Assembly: GCA_030536295.1 (NCBI GenBank)
Contig: JAUNQH010000008.1
Span: forward strand, 1-53,872
DNA from: Clostridia bacterium
GTDB lineage: Bacteria; Bacillota; Clostridia; Christensenellales; Aristaeellaceae
Length of the DNA stretch: 53,872 nt
Direction: 5' to 3'
The stretch's first letter is position 1, and every line of letters starts with the position of its first letter. Made by a program: the position numbers and the translations under genes. The notes below the pieces were generated by a model. That model saw only the letters and a program-made list of their open reading frames with translations. It had not been told where the DNA came from and did not search any database. This document shows, one piece after another, positions 8,656 through 15,922 of the stretch.

Positions 8656-9658
8656 TCACGAAGATACAGATAAGATCTGGGCGTATCTGACCGCGGTCCC
8701 GGAGGATGAAAACGGATTTATCAACAACTGTGCCGGAATGCCGCGGGAAGGTTTTGAAGACTGTATCGCGAAAATGATCGCTTCCCGCGAGGGAGAAGAA
8801 TTGCCGGAAGGATATGTGCCGGAGACGTTCTATATCCTGTGGGATGATGACGGAACGCCGGTCGGCCAGTTCCGCCTGCGGCACTATCTGTGTGAGAGCC
8901 TGCGTACAGGCGCCGGCCATATCGGCTACAGCATCCGGGACGGATACCGCGGCAGGGGATACGGCACGGAGGGACTGCGGCTGCTGCTGAAGGAGGCGGA
9001 GCATCTGATCCCCGAACCGGAAGCGTATCTGCGCGTGAACAAAGACAATCCTGCTTCCCTGAAGGTGATGCTGCACAACGGAGCCCGGATCGCCGGGGAG
9101 GATGAGGAACACTATCTGACCCGTATCCCGCTGCGTGAAGGTGACCGCGAACCGATCTTCTCCTCGGAACGGATCGATTTTGTGCGGCTGACGCCCGAGC
9201 TGACGGATGATTACGTGACCATGGTGAATGACGCGGAAACGAGCATGGGCATCCGCAACGAAGCGGTCACCATGACCCGGAACGAGGAGATGCTGTGGGT
9301 CGCGAAACAGCGGACGCAGACCGACACGCTGTTTTCCATGCTGGAAAAGGAAACCGGCAGGTTTATCGGCAACATCGAACTGTTCAACAAGGAAGAAAAG
9401 CACGCGACCCTGGGCATCTGTCTCACGCCGGAGATGCAGAACCGGCATTTCGGCACCGAAGCCATACACGCGCTGCTGGATCACGGCTTCCGGAGATTCG
9501 GATATGATGAGATCCTGCTGGACGTGTTTTCAACCAATCAGCGGGCACTGCATTGCTACCGGAAGATCGGCTTCGCACAGACCGGTGAAACGCCGATGAC
9601 CGCGCCGGACGGAAGCCCGATGACGGAGATCCATATGACATACCGGCGGAACGCGTAA
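8636..9658 (+). CDS. Protein with two tandem GNAT domains
   Basis: 340 residues. Domain 1 (about 1-165) has the acetyl-CoA loop IRDGYRGRGYGTEGLRLLLK. Domain 2 (about 175-340) is RimJ/RimL-like, with LTPEMQNRHFGTEAIHALL and the terminal strand RALHCYRKIGFAQTGE. The start at 8636 is fixed by GGAGGT at 8621-8626; the longer frame from 8543 runs inside the previous gene. Two complete GNAT folds in one chain are less common than one, and the pair could act on different substrates or as an internal dimer. It overlaps the single-domain GNAT gene upstream and ends at a terminator. Confidence 0.88.
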   Translation: MYLKMIDHEDTDKIWAYLTAVPEDENGFINNCAGMPREGFEDCIAKMIASREGEELPEGYVPETFYILWDDDGTPVGQFRLRHYLCESLRTGAGHIGYSIRDGYRGRGYGTEGLRLLLKEAEHLIPEPEAYLRVNKDNPASLKVMLHNGARIAGEDEEHYLTRIPLREGDREPIFSSERIDFVRLTPELTDDYVTMVNDAETSMGIRNEAVTMTRNEEMLWVAKQRTQTDTLFSMLEKETGRFIGNIELFNKEEKHATLGICLTPEMQNRHFGTEAIHALLDHGFRRFGYDEILLDVFSTNQRALHCYRKIGFAQTGETPMTAPDGSPMTEIHMTYRRNA

Positions 9659-9668
9659 GTAAAAAACG

Positions 9669-9706
9669 GCAGGCATATCCTGAAAAACGGATATGTCTGC
9701 TTTTTT
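9669..9706 (+). terminator. Intrinsic terminator after the GNAT pair
   Basis: A 12-bp stem (9669-9680 with 9689-9700, one G-U pair), an 8-base loop and six T. Confidence 0.85.
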
Positions 9707-9708
9707 GA

Positions 9709-9738
9709 TTGACACGCGGGGCGGAATGTGGGTAATAT
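9709..9738 (+). promoter_or_regulatory. Promoter for glycerol-1-phosphate dehydrogenase
   Basis: TTGACA (9709-9714), 18 bp, TAATAT (9733-9738), starting 3 bases after the T-run of the previous terminator. Confidence 0.85.
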
Positions 9739-9780
9739 GCAGACAGATGATGCACGGAAATATGAAGGAGAATGATTCTG

Positions 9781-11142
9781 ATGCAAAAGGCTTTTAATGA
9801 AATGACACTGCAGGAGCTTGTCTGCCATGAGGGGCATGAGTGCGCCTGCGGCAGGCATCATGCCTGCGCGATGAAATATCTGAAGATCGGTCCCGGCATT
9901 CTCAACGAGGTGCCGGAGATGCTGCGGGCAGCGGGCAGCAGCAAGCCGTTTATCCTGTATGACAGAAACACCTATGAGGCGGCCGGCCGCCGCGTGCTGG
10001 CGATCCTCGACGAAGCTGGCGTTCCCTATTCCGCGTGGGAGATCCCGGAACGGGAAGGCAAAAGGATCGCGCCGGCGGAATGGGAGCTCGGCAGCTGTGC
10101 GTTCCATTTTGACCCTTCCTGTGACCTGATCCTCGGCATCGGCAGCGGGGTGATCAATGACCTGTGCAAGTGCCTGGGGAAAACGGCCGGGCTCGATACG
10201 GCCATTGTCGGCACGGCGCCGTCTATGGACGGGTATGCTTCGGATTCAGGTTCCATGGAGGTCAACGGCATCAAGGTATCGGTCTACTGCAAGGCGCCTG
10301 CCGCCATTCTGCTGGACACGGAGATCCTTGCAAACGCGCCCATGCGGATGCTGGTAGCCGGCTTCGGCGATATGATCGCCAAGTATATCGCAATCTGCGA
10401 ATGGCGCATATCCGCCATGGTGACCGGGGAGCATTACTGTGAAGGAATTGCCGGAATGATGCGTACGGCGGTGGACAGGATCATGAAAGCGGCGGACGGC
10501 ATTCCGGCGCGTGATCCGGAAGCGATCCGGTATATCGCGGAAGGGCTTGTGATCTCCGGTATCGCGATGGCTTATCTCGGCAACTCACGCCCCGCGTCCG
10601 GTCTGGAACACTATTTTTCCCATGTGTGGGAGATGATGGCGATGGAACGGCATAAACCCTATGAGCTGCACGGGATCCAGGTCGGCATCGGTACCGTGCT
10701 GACGCTGGACCTGTATCGGGAAATCAGAAAAACCACACCGGACCGGTCCGCGCTCGAGGCGGCAGTACAGGCATTTGATGAGCGGGAATGGCTTGAGGAT
10801 ATCCGACGGATCTTCGGCAGCTGCGCGGATGAGATCACAGAGATCACGGAGAACGCCCGGCTGAACAGCGCGGAAAAGCGCAGGACGCATTTTGACATAT
10901 TGGAAAAGAACTGGGATAAGGTGCTGCGGATCATTGCGGAAGAACTGCCGGACCCGGATGAGATCACGGCGGCCGCGGAACGCATCGGCATGCTGACGCG
11001 GCCCGGAGAGATCGGGATCGGGCGGGAGGATACCGTGATGGCGTTCATCGGCTCCAGAAACCTGCGGAACAAGTATCTGACTTCGACTCTGATCTGGGAT
11101 CTGGGCCTGACGGACAGGTTTGCCCGCCTGGCCGGCCAGTGA
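9781..11142 (+). CDS. egsA: sn-Glycerol-1-phosphate dehydrogenase (AraM/EgsA type)
   Basis: 453 residues of the iron-alcohol/glycerol dehydrogenase superfamily, AraM branch. It should reduce dihydroxyacetone phosphate to sn-glycerol-1-phosphate with NAD(P)H. The nucleotide region is GIGSGVINDLCK; GTAPSMDGYASDSGSM is a hallmark of G1P dehydrogenases. Metal ligands fit GFGDMIAKY (Asp), SGLEHYFSHVW and YELHGIQVG (His). AAGGAG at 9765-9770 suits the ATG at 9781 and is too close to the one at 9772. In Bacillus the enzyme feeds heptaprenylglyceryl phosphate synthesis; its partner gene (pcrB) is not in this window. It has its own promoter. Confidence 0.85.
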   Translation: MQKAFNEMTLQELVCHEGHECACGRHHACAMKYLKIGPGILNEVPEMLRAAGSSKPFILYDRNTYEAAGRRVLAILDEAGVPYSAWEIPEREGKRIAPAEWELGSCAFHFDPSCDLILGIGSGVINDLCKCLGKTAGLDTAIVGTAPSMDGYASDSGSMEVNGIKVSVYCKAPAAILLDTEILANAPMRMLVAGFGDMIAKYIAICEWRISAMVTGEHYCEGIAGMMRTAVDRIMKAADGIPARDPEAIRYIAEGLVISGIAMAYLGNSRPASGLEHYFSHVWEMMAMERHKPYELHGIQVGIGTVLTLDLYREIRKTTPDRSALEAAVQAFDEREWLEDIRRIFGSCADEITEITENARLNSAEKRRTHFDILEKNWDKVLRIIAEELPDPDEITAAAERIGMLTRPGEIGIGREDTVMAFIGSRNLRNKYLTSTLIWDLGLTDRFARLAGQ

Positions 11143-11179
11143 AAATGACCGGTCAGGGTGATACGGACAAAAGAAAAGC

Positions 11180-11215
11180 GGGGGTTCGGTCAGCGAACCT
11201 CCGTCTGCTTTTTTT
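11180..11215. terminator. Bidirectional terminator between converging genes
   Basis: A 9-bp stem (11180-11188 with 11194-11202) with T tracts on both strands. The MATE stop codon lies in the loop, so the hairpin overlaps the end of that gene. Confidence 0.7.
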
Positions 11216-12572
11216 CAAGGCCGTGTATCCAGTCGCTCTTCAGCAGTACCGCCAGAAAAACGATGGTGCTCAGCGTCCAGGTGATCGGATAGCACAGCGC
11301 GATGGCGCGGTACTCGGACCATACGCGGACGATCAGCGTGACATAGACCGTACGGACAACGCACCAGAAACTGAGCATGGTCGCCATCGGAATGAACGCT
11401 TTGCCGCAGCCGCGCAGCACGCCGGCCGCGCAGTGGCTGAACGCCAGCAGGAAATAGAACAGGGTAGTGGTGCGCGCGTGGATCGCGCCGTAGCGGATCG
11501 CCACGCTGTTGGCCGTAAATAATCCGATGACCTGCGGCGCGAAGATATTGAGCAGGATGCCGACGATCTCGGCGCTGATCATGCCGCAGAGAATGCCGAA
11601 TACCGCGCAGCGCTTTGCACGGTTGTATTCCTTTGCTCCGAGGTTCTGGCTGATAAAGGTCGGCAGGGACATGCTCATGCAGTTGACCGGCAGGAACACA
11701 AAGCCCTCCACCTTGGAATAGGCGCCCTGACCGGCGATCACAAATCCGCTGCCGGCTTCGTACAGCTGATCAAACATATTGATATTGCCCTGTACCACCA
11801 TGTTGCCGATGCTGATCACAGAATTCTGGATCCCTGTGGGAATGCCCTGCGCGAGGATCTCGCGGATCATTCTTCCGTTGGGCTTCAGGTACTGCAGCTG
11901 CAGGCGGCTGTCATCCCGGGCGCGGATCATGCGGATGATACACAGGATACTGCTCATGACCTGCGCGATCACCGTGGCAATGGCCGCGCCGGCTGTGCCC
12001 ATATGGAAAACAGCCACGAAAAGCAGGTCCAGCGCGATGTTGGTCAGGCTGGAGATGATCAGGTAATACAGCGGATGCTTGCTGTCACCCAGGGAGCGCA
12101 TGACGGACATGCATGTGTTGTACATGATCACGCCGGTGATGCCCGCGAAATAGATGGACAGATAGGTCCGGCTGTCCGGAAGAACGGACGCGGGCGTGTT
12201 CATCCAGGTGAGGATCGTCGGGGTGAACGCGAGCCCCAGTACCGTCGCGACCGCGGAAAAGATCAGCGCGAGGAATATATTGTTGTATACGGCCGCGCGC
12301 ACATTTTCCGTACTGCGCATGCCGACATATTTTGAAATGACCACGCCGCCGCCGATGGCGGTGCCGTTGAAGAAACCGACGATCAGGAAAACAAGGCTTC
12401 CCGTTGATGTGACGGCGGCCAGTGCCGTATCGCTGCCGAAATTGCCGAGCACCCACGCGTCCGCGGTATTGTACAGCTGCTGCAGAATGAGACCGAACAG
12501 CAGCGGCGCCGCGAACCTGAGCAGCCCGCGGCCGACCGGTCCCTTCGTCAGATCCATCGCGGTCGATCTCAT
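11190..12572 (-). CDS. MATE-family multidrug/Na+ antiporter
   Basis: 460 residues, about 12 membrane helices in two repeated halves, as in the MATE family, which expels organic cations or metabolites in exchange for Na+ or H+. The N-terminal LTKGPVGRGLLRFAAPLLFG and LQQLYNTADAWVLGNF are typical of the DinF/NorM-like Clostridial group. The ATG at 12572 follows GGGACGGGA. It has its own promoter and faces the glycerol-1-phosphate dehydrogenase, sharing its terminator. Substrate not predictable. Confidence 0.9.
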   Translation of the reverse strand: MRSTAMDLTKGPVGRGLLRFAAPLLFGLILQQLYNTADAWVLGNFGSDTALAAVTSTGSLVFLIVGFFNGTAIGGGVVISKYVGMRSTENVRAAVYNNIFLALIFSAVATVLGLAFTPTILTWMNTPASVLPDSRTYLSIYFAGITGVIMYNTCMSVMRSLGDSKHPLYYLIISSLTNIALDLLFVAVFHMGTAGAAIATVIAQVMSSILCIIRMIRARDDSRLQLQYLKPNGRMIREILAQGIPTGIQNSVISIGNMVVQGNINMFDQLYEAGSGFVIAGQGAYSKVEGFVFLPVNCMSMSLPTFISQNLGAKEYNRAKRCAVFGILCGMISAEIVGILLNIFAPQVIGLFTANSVAIRYGAIHARTTTLFYFLLAFSHCAAGVLRGCGKAFIPMATMLSFWCVVRTVYVTLIVRVWSEYRAIALCYPITWTLSTIVFLAVLLKSDWIHGLEKKQTEVR

Positions 12573-12605
12573 GCTCCCGTCCCCTTTACAGTCATCATCC
12601 GCGGC

Positions 12606-12634
12606 AGTATATCACATGCCGCCTTTTTTCGCAA
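12606..12634 (-). promoter_or_regulatory. Promoter for the MATE gene
   Basis: On the minus strand: TTGCGA (12629-12634), 17 bp, TATACT (12606-12611), preceded by TGA (extended -10). Confidence 0.75.
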
Positions 12635-12681
12635 ACCCAACCTGAAACAAACCTGTGAGCGGGTGCCGGCCATGCTTTTCG

Positions 12682-12728
12682 AAAACAGAAGATACCGGCC
12701 GCCTGTGCCGGCTGCCGGTATGTCTTCT
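12682..12728 (-). terminator. Terminator after the zinc-ribbon leader peptide gene
   Basis: A long stem (arms 12687-12699 and about 12714-12728) followed on the minus strand by GTTTTC. It begins about 27 bases after the peptide's stop. Confidence 0.65.
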
Positions 12729-12754
12729 TTTGATAATGCTGTTTTTACCGCGTG

Positions 12755-12958
12755 TCAGATCCCGAATACCCGACGGATGTTCTTGCTTCCGCATTCCGGA
12801 CATTCATGCAGCATGCGGTTGCAGGGCATGAATTTGAAGTAGCCGCAATCCGGACATTTCTCAATTGAGAAGTACTTGAATTTGATGCCGCCGGTCACCT
12901 GCTCCAGTTCATTTTCGGTCAGTATTTCGGGTCTGTTTTTCATGATCGTATTTTCCAT
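12755..12958 (-). CDS. Small protein: double-glycine leader plus zinc-ribbon-like cargo
   Basis: 67 residues. The frame opens at 12982, but AGGAGG sits 8 bases before the ATG at 12958, giving a protein that starts MENTIMKNRPE. Residues 12-24 read ILTENELEQVTGG, which fits the double-glycine leader recognised by C39-peptidase ABC transporters. Cleavage after G24 would release 43 residues with two CPxCG-type knuckles (CPDCG, CPECG) and one extra Cys, so a zinc-ribbon-like fold is likely. It lies 82 bases after the cystatin-like gene on the same strand and is probably co-transcribed. Cargo function unknown; no C39 transporter is in the window. The LysM protein at 19525 has the same leader pattern. 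Confidence 0.75.
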   Translation of the reverse strand: MENTIMKNRPEILTENELEQVTGGIKFKYFSIEKCPDCGYFKFMPCNRMLHECPECGSKNIRRVFGI

Positions 12959-13040
12959 TTTTTGATCCTCCTTTTTGTTCATGTGACTTTTCAGAATCTG
13001 TTAGTGTTTCTTTCTGTTTCCCGGAATTCCGTTATGCCGG

Positions 13041-13790
13041 TCATTCCGCGATATAATCCCATACGAACACGCAGTCCGCGCCTGCGTTCTCTTTGCTGTC
13101 GGTCCAGTGCACGGAACCGTCTTCCGCAAAGGTGAGCGTGCCTTCGCCGTCCGTGTAGACGGAAGAGATGGTTTCGTTGCCGGCTTCATCATAGGTGCAG
13201 ATCCGTTTTTCGCAGCCGGTGTAGGTCACTGTGAATGTGTCCGGATCGACAACACCGGTGAACATCCATTCAACGGTCTCAAAGGCGCTGTTTGCCCACA
13301 TGATCGTCACATCAGCCAGGTCTTCTTCCAACGCCGCGATGTTCATGGTCGCGCGTTCGCTGGTTTTATCCACATAGAAGCCGATGATGTTCATCGCGGG
13401 GTTCTGTCCGTCCATGTCTTCATCGGGCACCGGTGAAACGCCGATATTGAGCGTCTGCACATCCAGCAGTTCGGCGGAACCGTCAAGCGCGGCGTAGATA
13501 TAGACCAGCGCGTAGAAGGTGTCCTGTTCGGGGGTGACCAGTGTGGCTTTGCACAGCAGGCAGTAGTTGAGACCTGCCACGACCTGCGTTCCCAGCAGGG
13601 CGACCGGCTCATAGCTGACGCCGGTGAACTCCGCGAATGCCTTGTCAAACGCGGCGCGTGCCTCGTCTGTTACGGCCGGATCTTCCGGCGCGTTCCATCC
13701 GCCGGCGAGGAAAGGTGATTCTTCCGCGAAAGCGGAGATACAGGTCAGGGCGAGCATGAGAGCAATAACAGCGCAAACGATCTTCTTCAT
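13041..13790 (-). CDS. Secreted protein: cystatin-like domain plus shared C-terminal domain
   Basis: 249 residues with a signal peptide (about 1-22, cut after AFA). Residues 30-31 are Gly-Gly and 67-76 read GTQVVAGLNY; a Gly near the N terminus and QxVxG about 40-45 residues later is the cystatin (cysteine-protease inhibitor) arrangement, and the stretch between looks helical as in cystatins. Residues about 161-245 form a second domain that aligns with the C terminus of the protein at 48355. The start at 13790 has GGAAGG upstream; the much longer frame on this strand runs antisense through the TRIC gene and is not used. I see no residues for a catalytic role. Inhibitor activity is inferred. 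Confidence 0.75.
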   Translation of the reverse strand: MKKIVCAVIALMLALTCISAFAEESPFLAGGWNAPEDPAVTDEARAAFDKAFAEFTGVSYEPVALLGTQVVAGLNYCLLCKATLVTPEQDTFYALVYIYAALDGSAELLDVQTLNIGVSPVPDEDMDGQNPAMNIIGFYVDKTSERATMNIAALEEDLADVTIMWANSAFETVEWMFTGVVDPDTFTVTYTGCEKRICTYDEAGNETISSVYTDGEGTLTFAEDGSVHWTDSKENAGADCVFVWDYIAE

Positions 13791-14120
13791 TTTGATTTCC
13801 TTCCTTTCCATTTTGTGTTTCCATGATATCAGACGGAGCAGCCGGTGTTTTTGTTCCGTCCGGTTTTCCGTATCTTGCGGAACATTTCCTTTCCGCGTGT
13901 AAAGAATAACATACGGTTCGTTGCAAAAACGTTGCAGGCTGAAGATTATTTTTTCATTTTTCCGGAAACGGAAAAACACCCCGCGGCACCGGCCGGAAAA
14001 TGCCACCGCGTCAGAGGCGGAGCCCGGTTCCGTATGTACGGGAAAATATGGCGCGGGGGATATCCACATGCCGGCGATTGTGATAAAATAAAAAGGAATC
14101 CGCACTGCGAGGGACCTGTT
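13791..14120. other. Divergent intergenic region with repeats and a GAAA hairpin
   Basis: 330 bases between two divergent genes. It holds a direct repeat CGTTGCA-N4-CGTTGCA (13919-13936, 11-bp period) and a perfect 8-bp hairpin with a GAAA tetraloop (13957-13976). An extended -10 for the rightward gene lies at 14081-14089. No convincing -10/-35 pair is seen for the leftward gene and no small gene is supported. Confidence 0.5.
14081..14089 (+). promoter_or_regulatory. Extended -10 for the TRIC gene
   Basis: TGA-TAAAAT, 31 bases before the ATG at 14121. No clear -35. Confidence 0.5.
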
Positions 14121-14711
14121 ATGTATTTTATCCTTGAATTGCTGGGTACAGTCGCTTTTGCGATCTCCGGCACAATGGTCGGTGTGCAGGCGCATATGGA
14201 TATGCTGGGCACAACGGTGCTCGGCCTGACCACCGCGGTAGGCGGCGGCATCATCCGGGACCTGCTGATCGGGGTCACTCCGCCTGCGGCGTTCCAGCAT
14301 CCGGTTTACGCGCTGGCCGCGATCGCGGTATCCCTGATCGTGTTCATTCCGCCGATCCGGAAACGGATCAATACGAATGCCATGATCCTGATCCTGGTCG
14401 ATGCTGTCGGGCTCGGCGTGTTTACGGTGACCGGCGTGCAATCCGGCATAGCATTCAGCAATCCGTTTCTGCAGATCTTTCTGGGGGTCGTGACCGGTGT
14501 GGGCGGCGGCGTGCTGCGGGATGTTTTTGCCATGCAGAAGCCGGCGATCTTCGTACGCCATTTTTACGCGATCGCCAGCATGATCGGTGCAGCGGTCTGC
14601 TATTTTCTTTTGAGTGTGAATGAAAACGCCGCGATGATCGCCGGCATTTCGGTGATCGTCGTGCTGCGTATTCTCGCGGCAGCCTTCAGATGGCATCTGC
14701 CGAAAACATGA
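14121..14711 (+). CDS. TRIC/UPF0126 (YicG-like) membrane protein
   Basis: 196 residues with about seven membrane segments in two repeated halves. The repeats are marked by GGGIIRDLLIG and GGGVLRDVFA, the UPF0126/TRIC signature. Prokaryotic TRIC homologues form trimeric cation channels; some bacterial members are linked to glycine transport. The ATG at 14121 follows AGGGA. The frame is open back to 13845, but that upstream part is poorly like the family and includes the promoter. NagA follows after 20 bases, so the two are probably co-transcribed. Confidence 0.85.
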   Translation: MYFILELLGTVAFAISGTMVGVQAHMDMLGTTVLGLTTAVGGGIIRDLLIGVTPPAAFQHPVYALAAIAVSLIVFIPPIRKRINTNAMILILVDAVGLGVFTVTGVQSGIAFSNPFLQIFLGVVTGVGGGVLRDVFAMQKPAIFVRHFYAIASMIGAAVCYFLLSVNENAAMIAGISVIVVLRILAAAFRWHLPKT

Positions 14712-14731
14712 TCAACAGGGAGGAAAACAAT

Positions 14732-15844
14732 ATGAAGCTTTACAGGAATGCCAGGCTGTTTCTGAACGGAAAGTTCACGGAACCGGACTGCTTATACGCG
14801 GAGAACGGCAGGATCGCGGCGATCGGTGAGACCGATGCCGCGGCGGATGAGATCATCGACCTGGAAGGCGATTATCTGCTGCCCGGCTTTGTGGATGTGC
14901 ATATCCACGGCTTCCGCGGGCATGATACCATGCGCGGTGAGGAAGATGTTCGGTTTATGAGCCGCGAGCTGGCGAAGGAGGGCGTCGCGGCGTTTCTGCC
15001 GACAACGATGAGCGCGTCTGCCGAGGATACGGCGGCAGCACTGGCGGGTATCCGCGCCGTGATGCAGGACCCGGAAAAAGACGGGGCGGCCGTGCTCGGC
15101 GCGCATATGGAGGCGCCGTTCCTTTCAGCGGGACGGGCCGGCGCGCAGCCTGTCTGTTTCTTCGCGGATCCGACGGAGGAAAACTGGGAGAGATATACCG
15201 GCGGCTGTGAAAGCGTCGTGCGTATGATCACCATGGCGCCGGAAAGGGAAAACGCGCTCGCGTTTATCGGATATCTGACCGCGCGCGGGATCACCGTGAG
15301 CCTGGGGCATACGGACGCGGACGCGGAATGTGTGCATGCCGCGGCCGACGCGGGCGCGACGCATGTGACGCATACCTTCAATGCCCAGACGCCGATCAAT
15401 CACCGCAAGCCCGGCGTGCCCGGCGCGGCGCTGACGGATGACCGCCTTGTATGTGAGTTCATCGGGGACGGGATCCATCTTCATCCCGATATCGTGCGCC
15501 TGCTGATCCGCTGCAAGGGTCCCGAAGGCGCTGCCGCGATCACGGATGCCATGGAAGCCGCGGGCATGCCGGACGGCTGCTACGAGCTGGGCGGACAGCA
15601 GGTGTTCGCGAAGGACGGCGCGGCAAGGCTGGCGGACGGCACACTGGCCGGCAGCACGCTGACGCTGGGCCGCGCGCTGCTGAACCTGATCCGGTTCGGC
15701 ATTCCCGCGGAGGATGCCGCGGCAATGGTGACCTCCACACCGGCGCGGTCGGTGGGAAATACGGAATACGGCGTGATCCGGATCGGCGCGCCGGCCGTGC
15801 TCGTACGGCTGAGCAAGACCCTGGACAGCGTATCGCGCGTCTGA
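14732..15844 (+). CDS. nagA: N-acetylglucosamine-6-phosphate deacetylase
   Basis: 370 residues, amidohydrolase fold. It removes acetate from GlcNAc-6-phosphate to give glucosamine-6-phosphate, the first step of amino-sugar use and murein recycling. Visible motifs: metal-binding HIH (57-59) in FVDVHIHG, SLGHTDAD, the substrate stretch THTFNAQTPINHRKPG, and the catalytic Asp in AAITDAMEAAG. AGGGAGG lies 9 bases before the ATG; the longer frame begins inside the TRIC gene. No nagB is nearby. The GH2 gene converges on it from downstream. Confidence 0.93.
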   Translation: MKLYRNARLFLNGKFTEPDCLYAENGRIAAIGETDAAADEIIDLEGDYLLPGFVDVHIHGFRGHDTMRGEEDVRFMSRELAKEGVAAFLPTTMSASAEDTAAALAGIRAVMQDPEKDGAAVLGAHMEAPFLSAGRAGAQPVCFFADPTEENWERYTGGCESVVRMITMAPERENALAFIGYLTARGITVSLGHTDADAECVHAAADAGATHVTHTFNAQTPINHRKPGVPGAALTDDRLVCEFIGDGIHLHPDIVRLLIRCKGPEGAAAITDAMEAAGMPDGCYELGGQQVFAKDGAARLADGTLAGSTLTLGRALLNLIRFGIPAEDAAAMVTSTPARSVGNTEYGVIRIGAPAVLVRLSKTLDSVSRV

Positions 15845-15866
15845 ACCACAGCAGTGATATGATACG

Positions 15867-15905
15867 GAACGGGACCGCCCATACAGGCGGCCCCGTTCGT
15901 TTGTT
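15867..15905. terminator. Bidirectional terminator between nagA and the GH2 gene
   Basis: Stem GAACGGG-A-CCGCC with GGCGG-C-CCCGTTC, 6-base loop, followed by GTTTGTTTT. It serves the converging ends of two genes. Confidence 0.75.
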
Positions 15906-15922
15906 TTCGTTTGTCTCTGTTT

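Noticed and set aside
13791-14696. Upstream extension of the cystatin-like gene to give 551 residues
   Set aside because: The extra part is antisense to the TRIC gene. The start at 13790 has a ribosome-binding site and a signal peptide.
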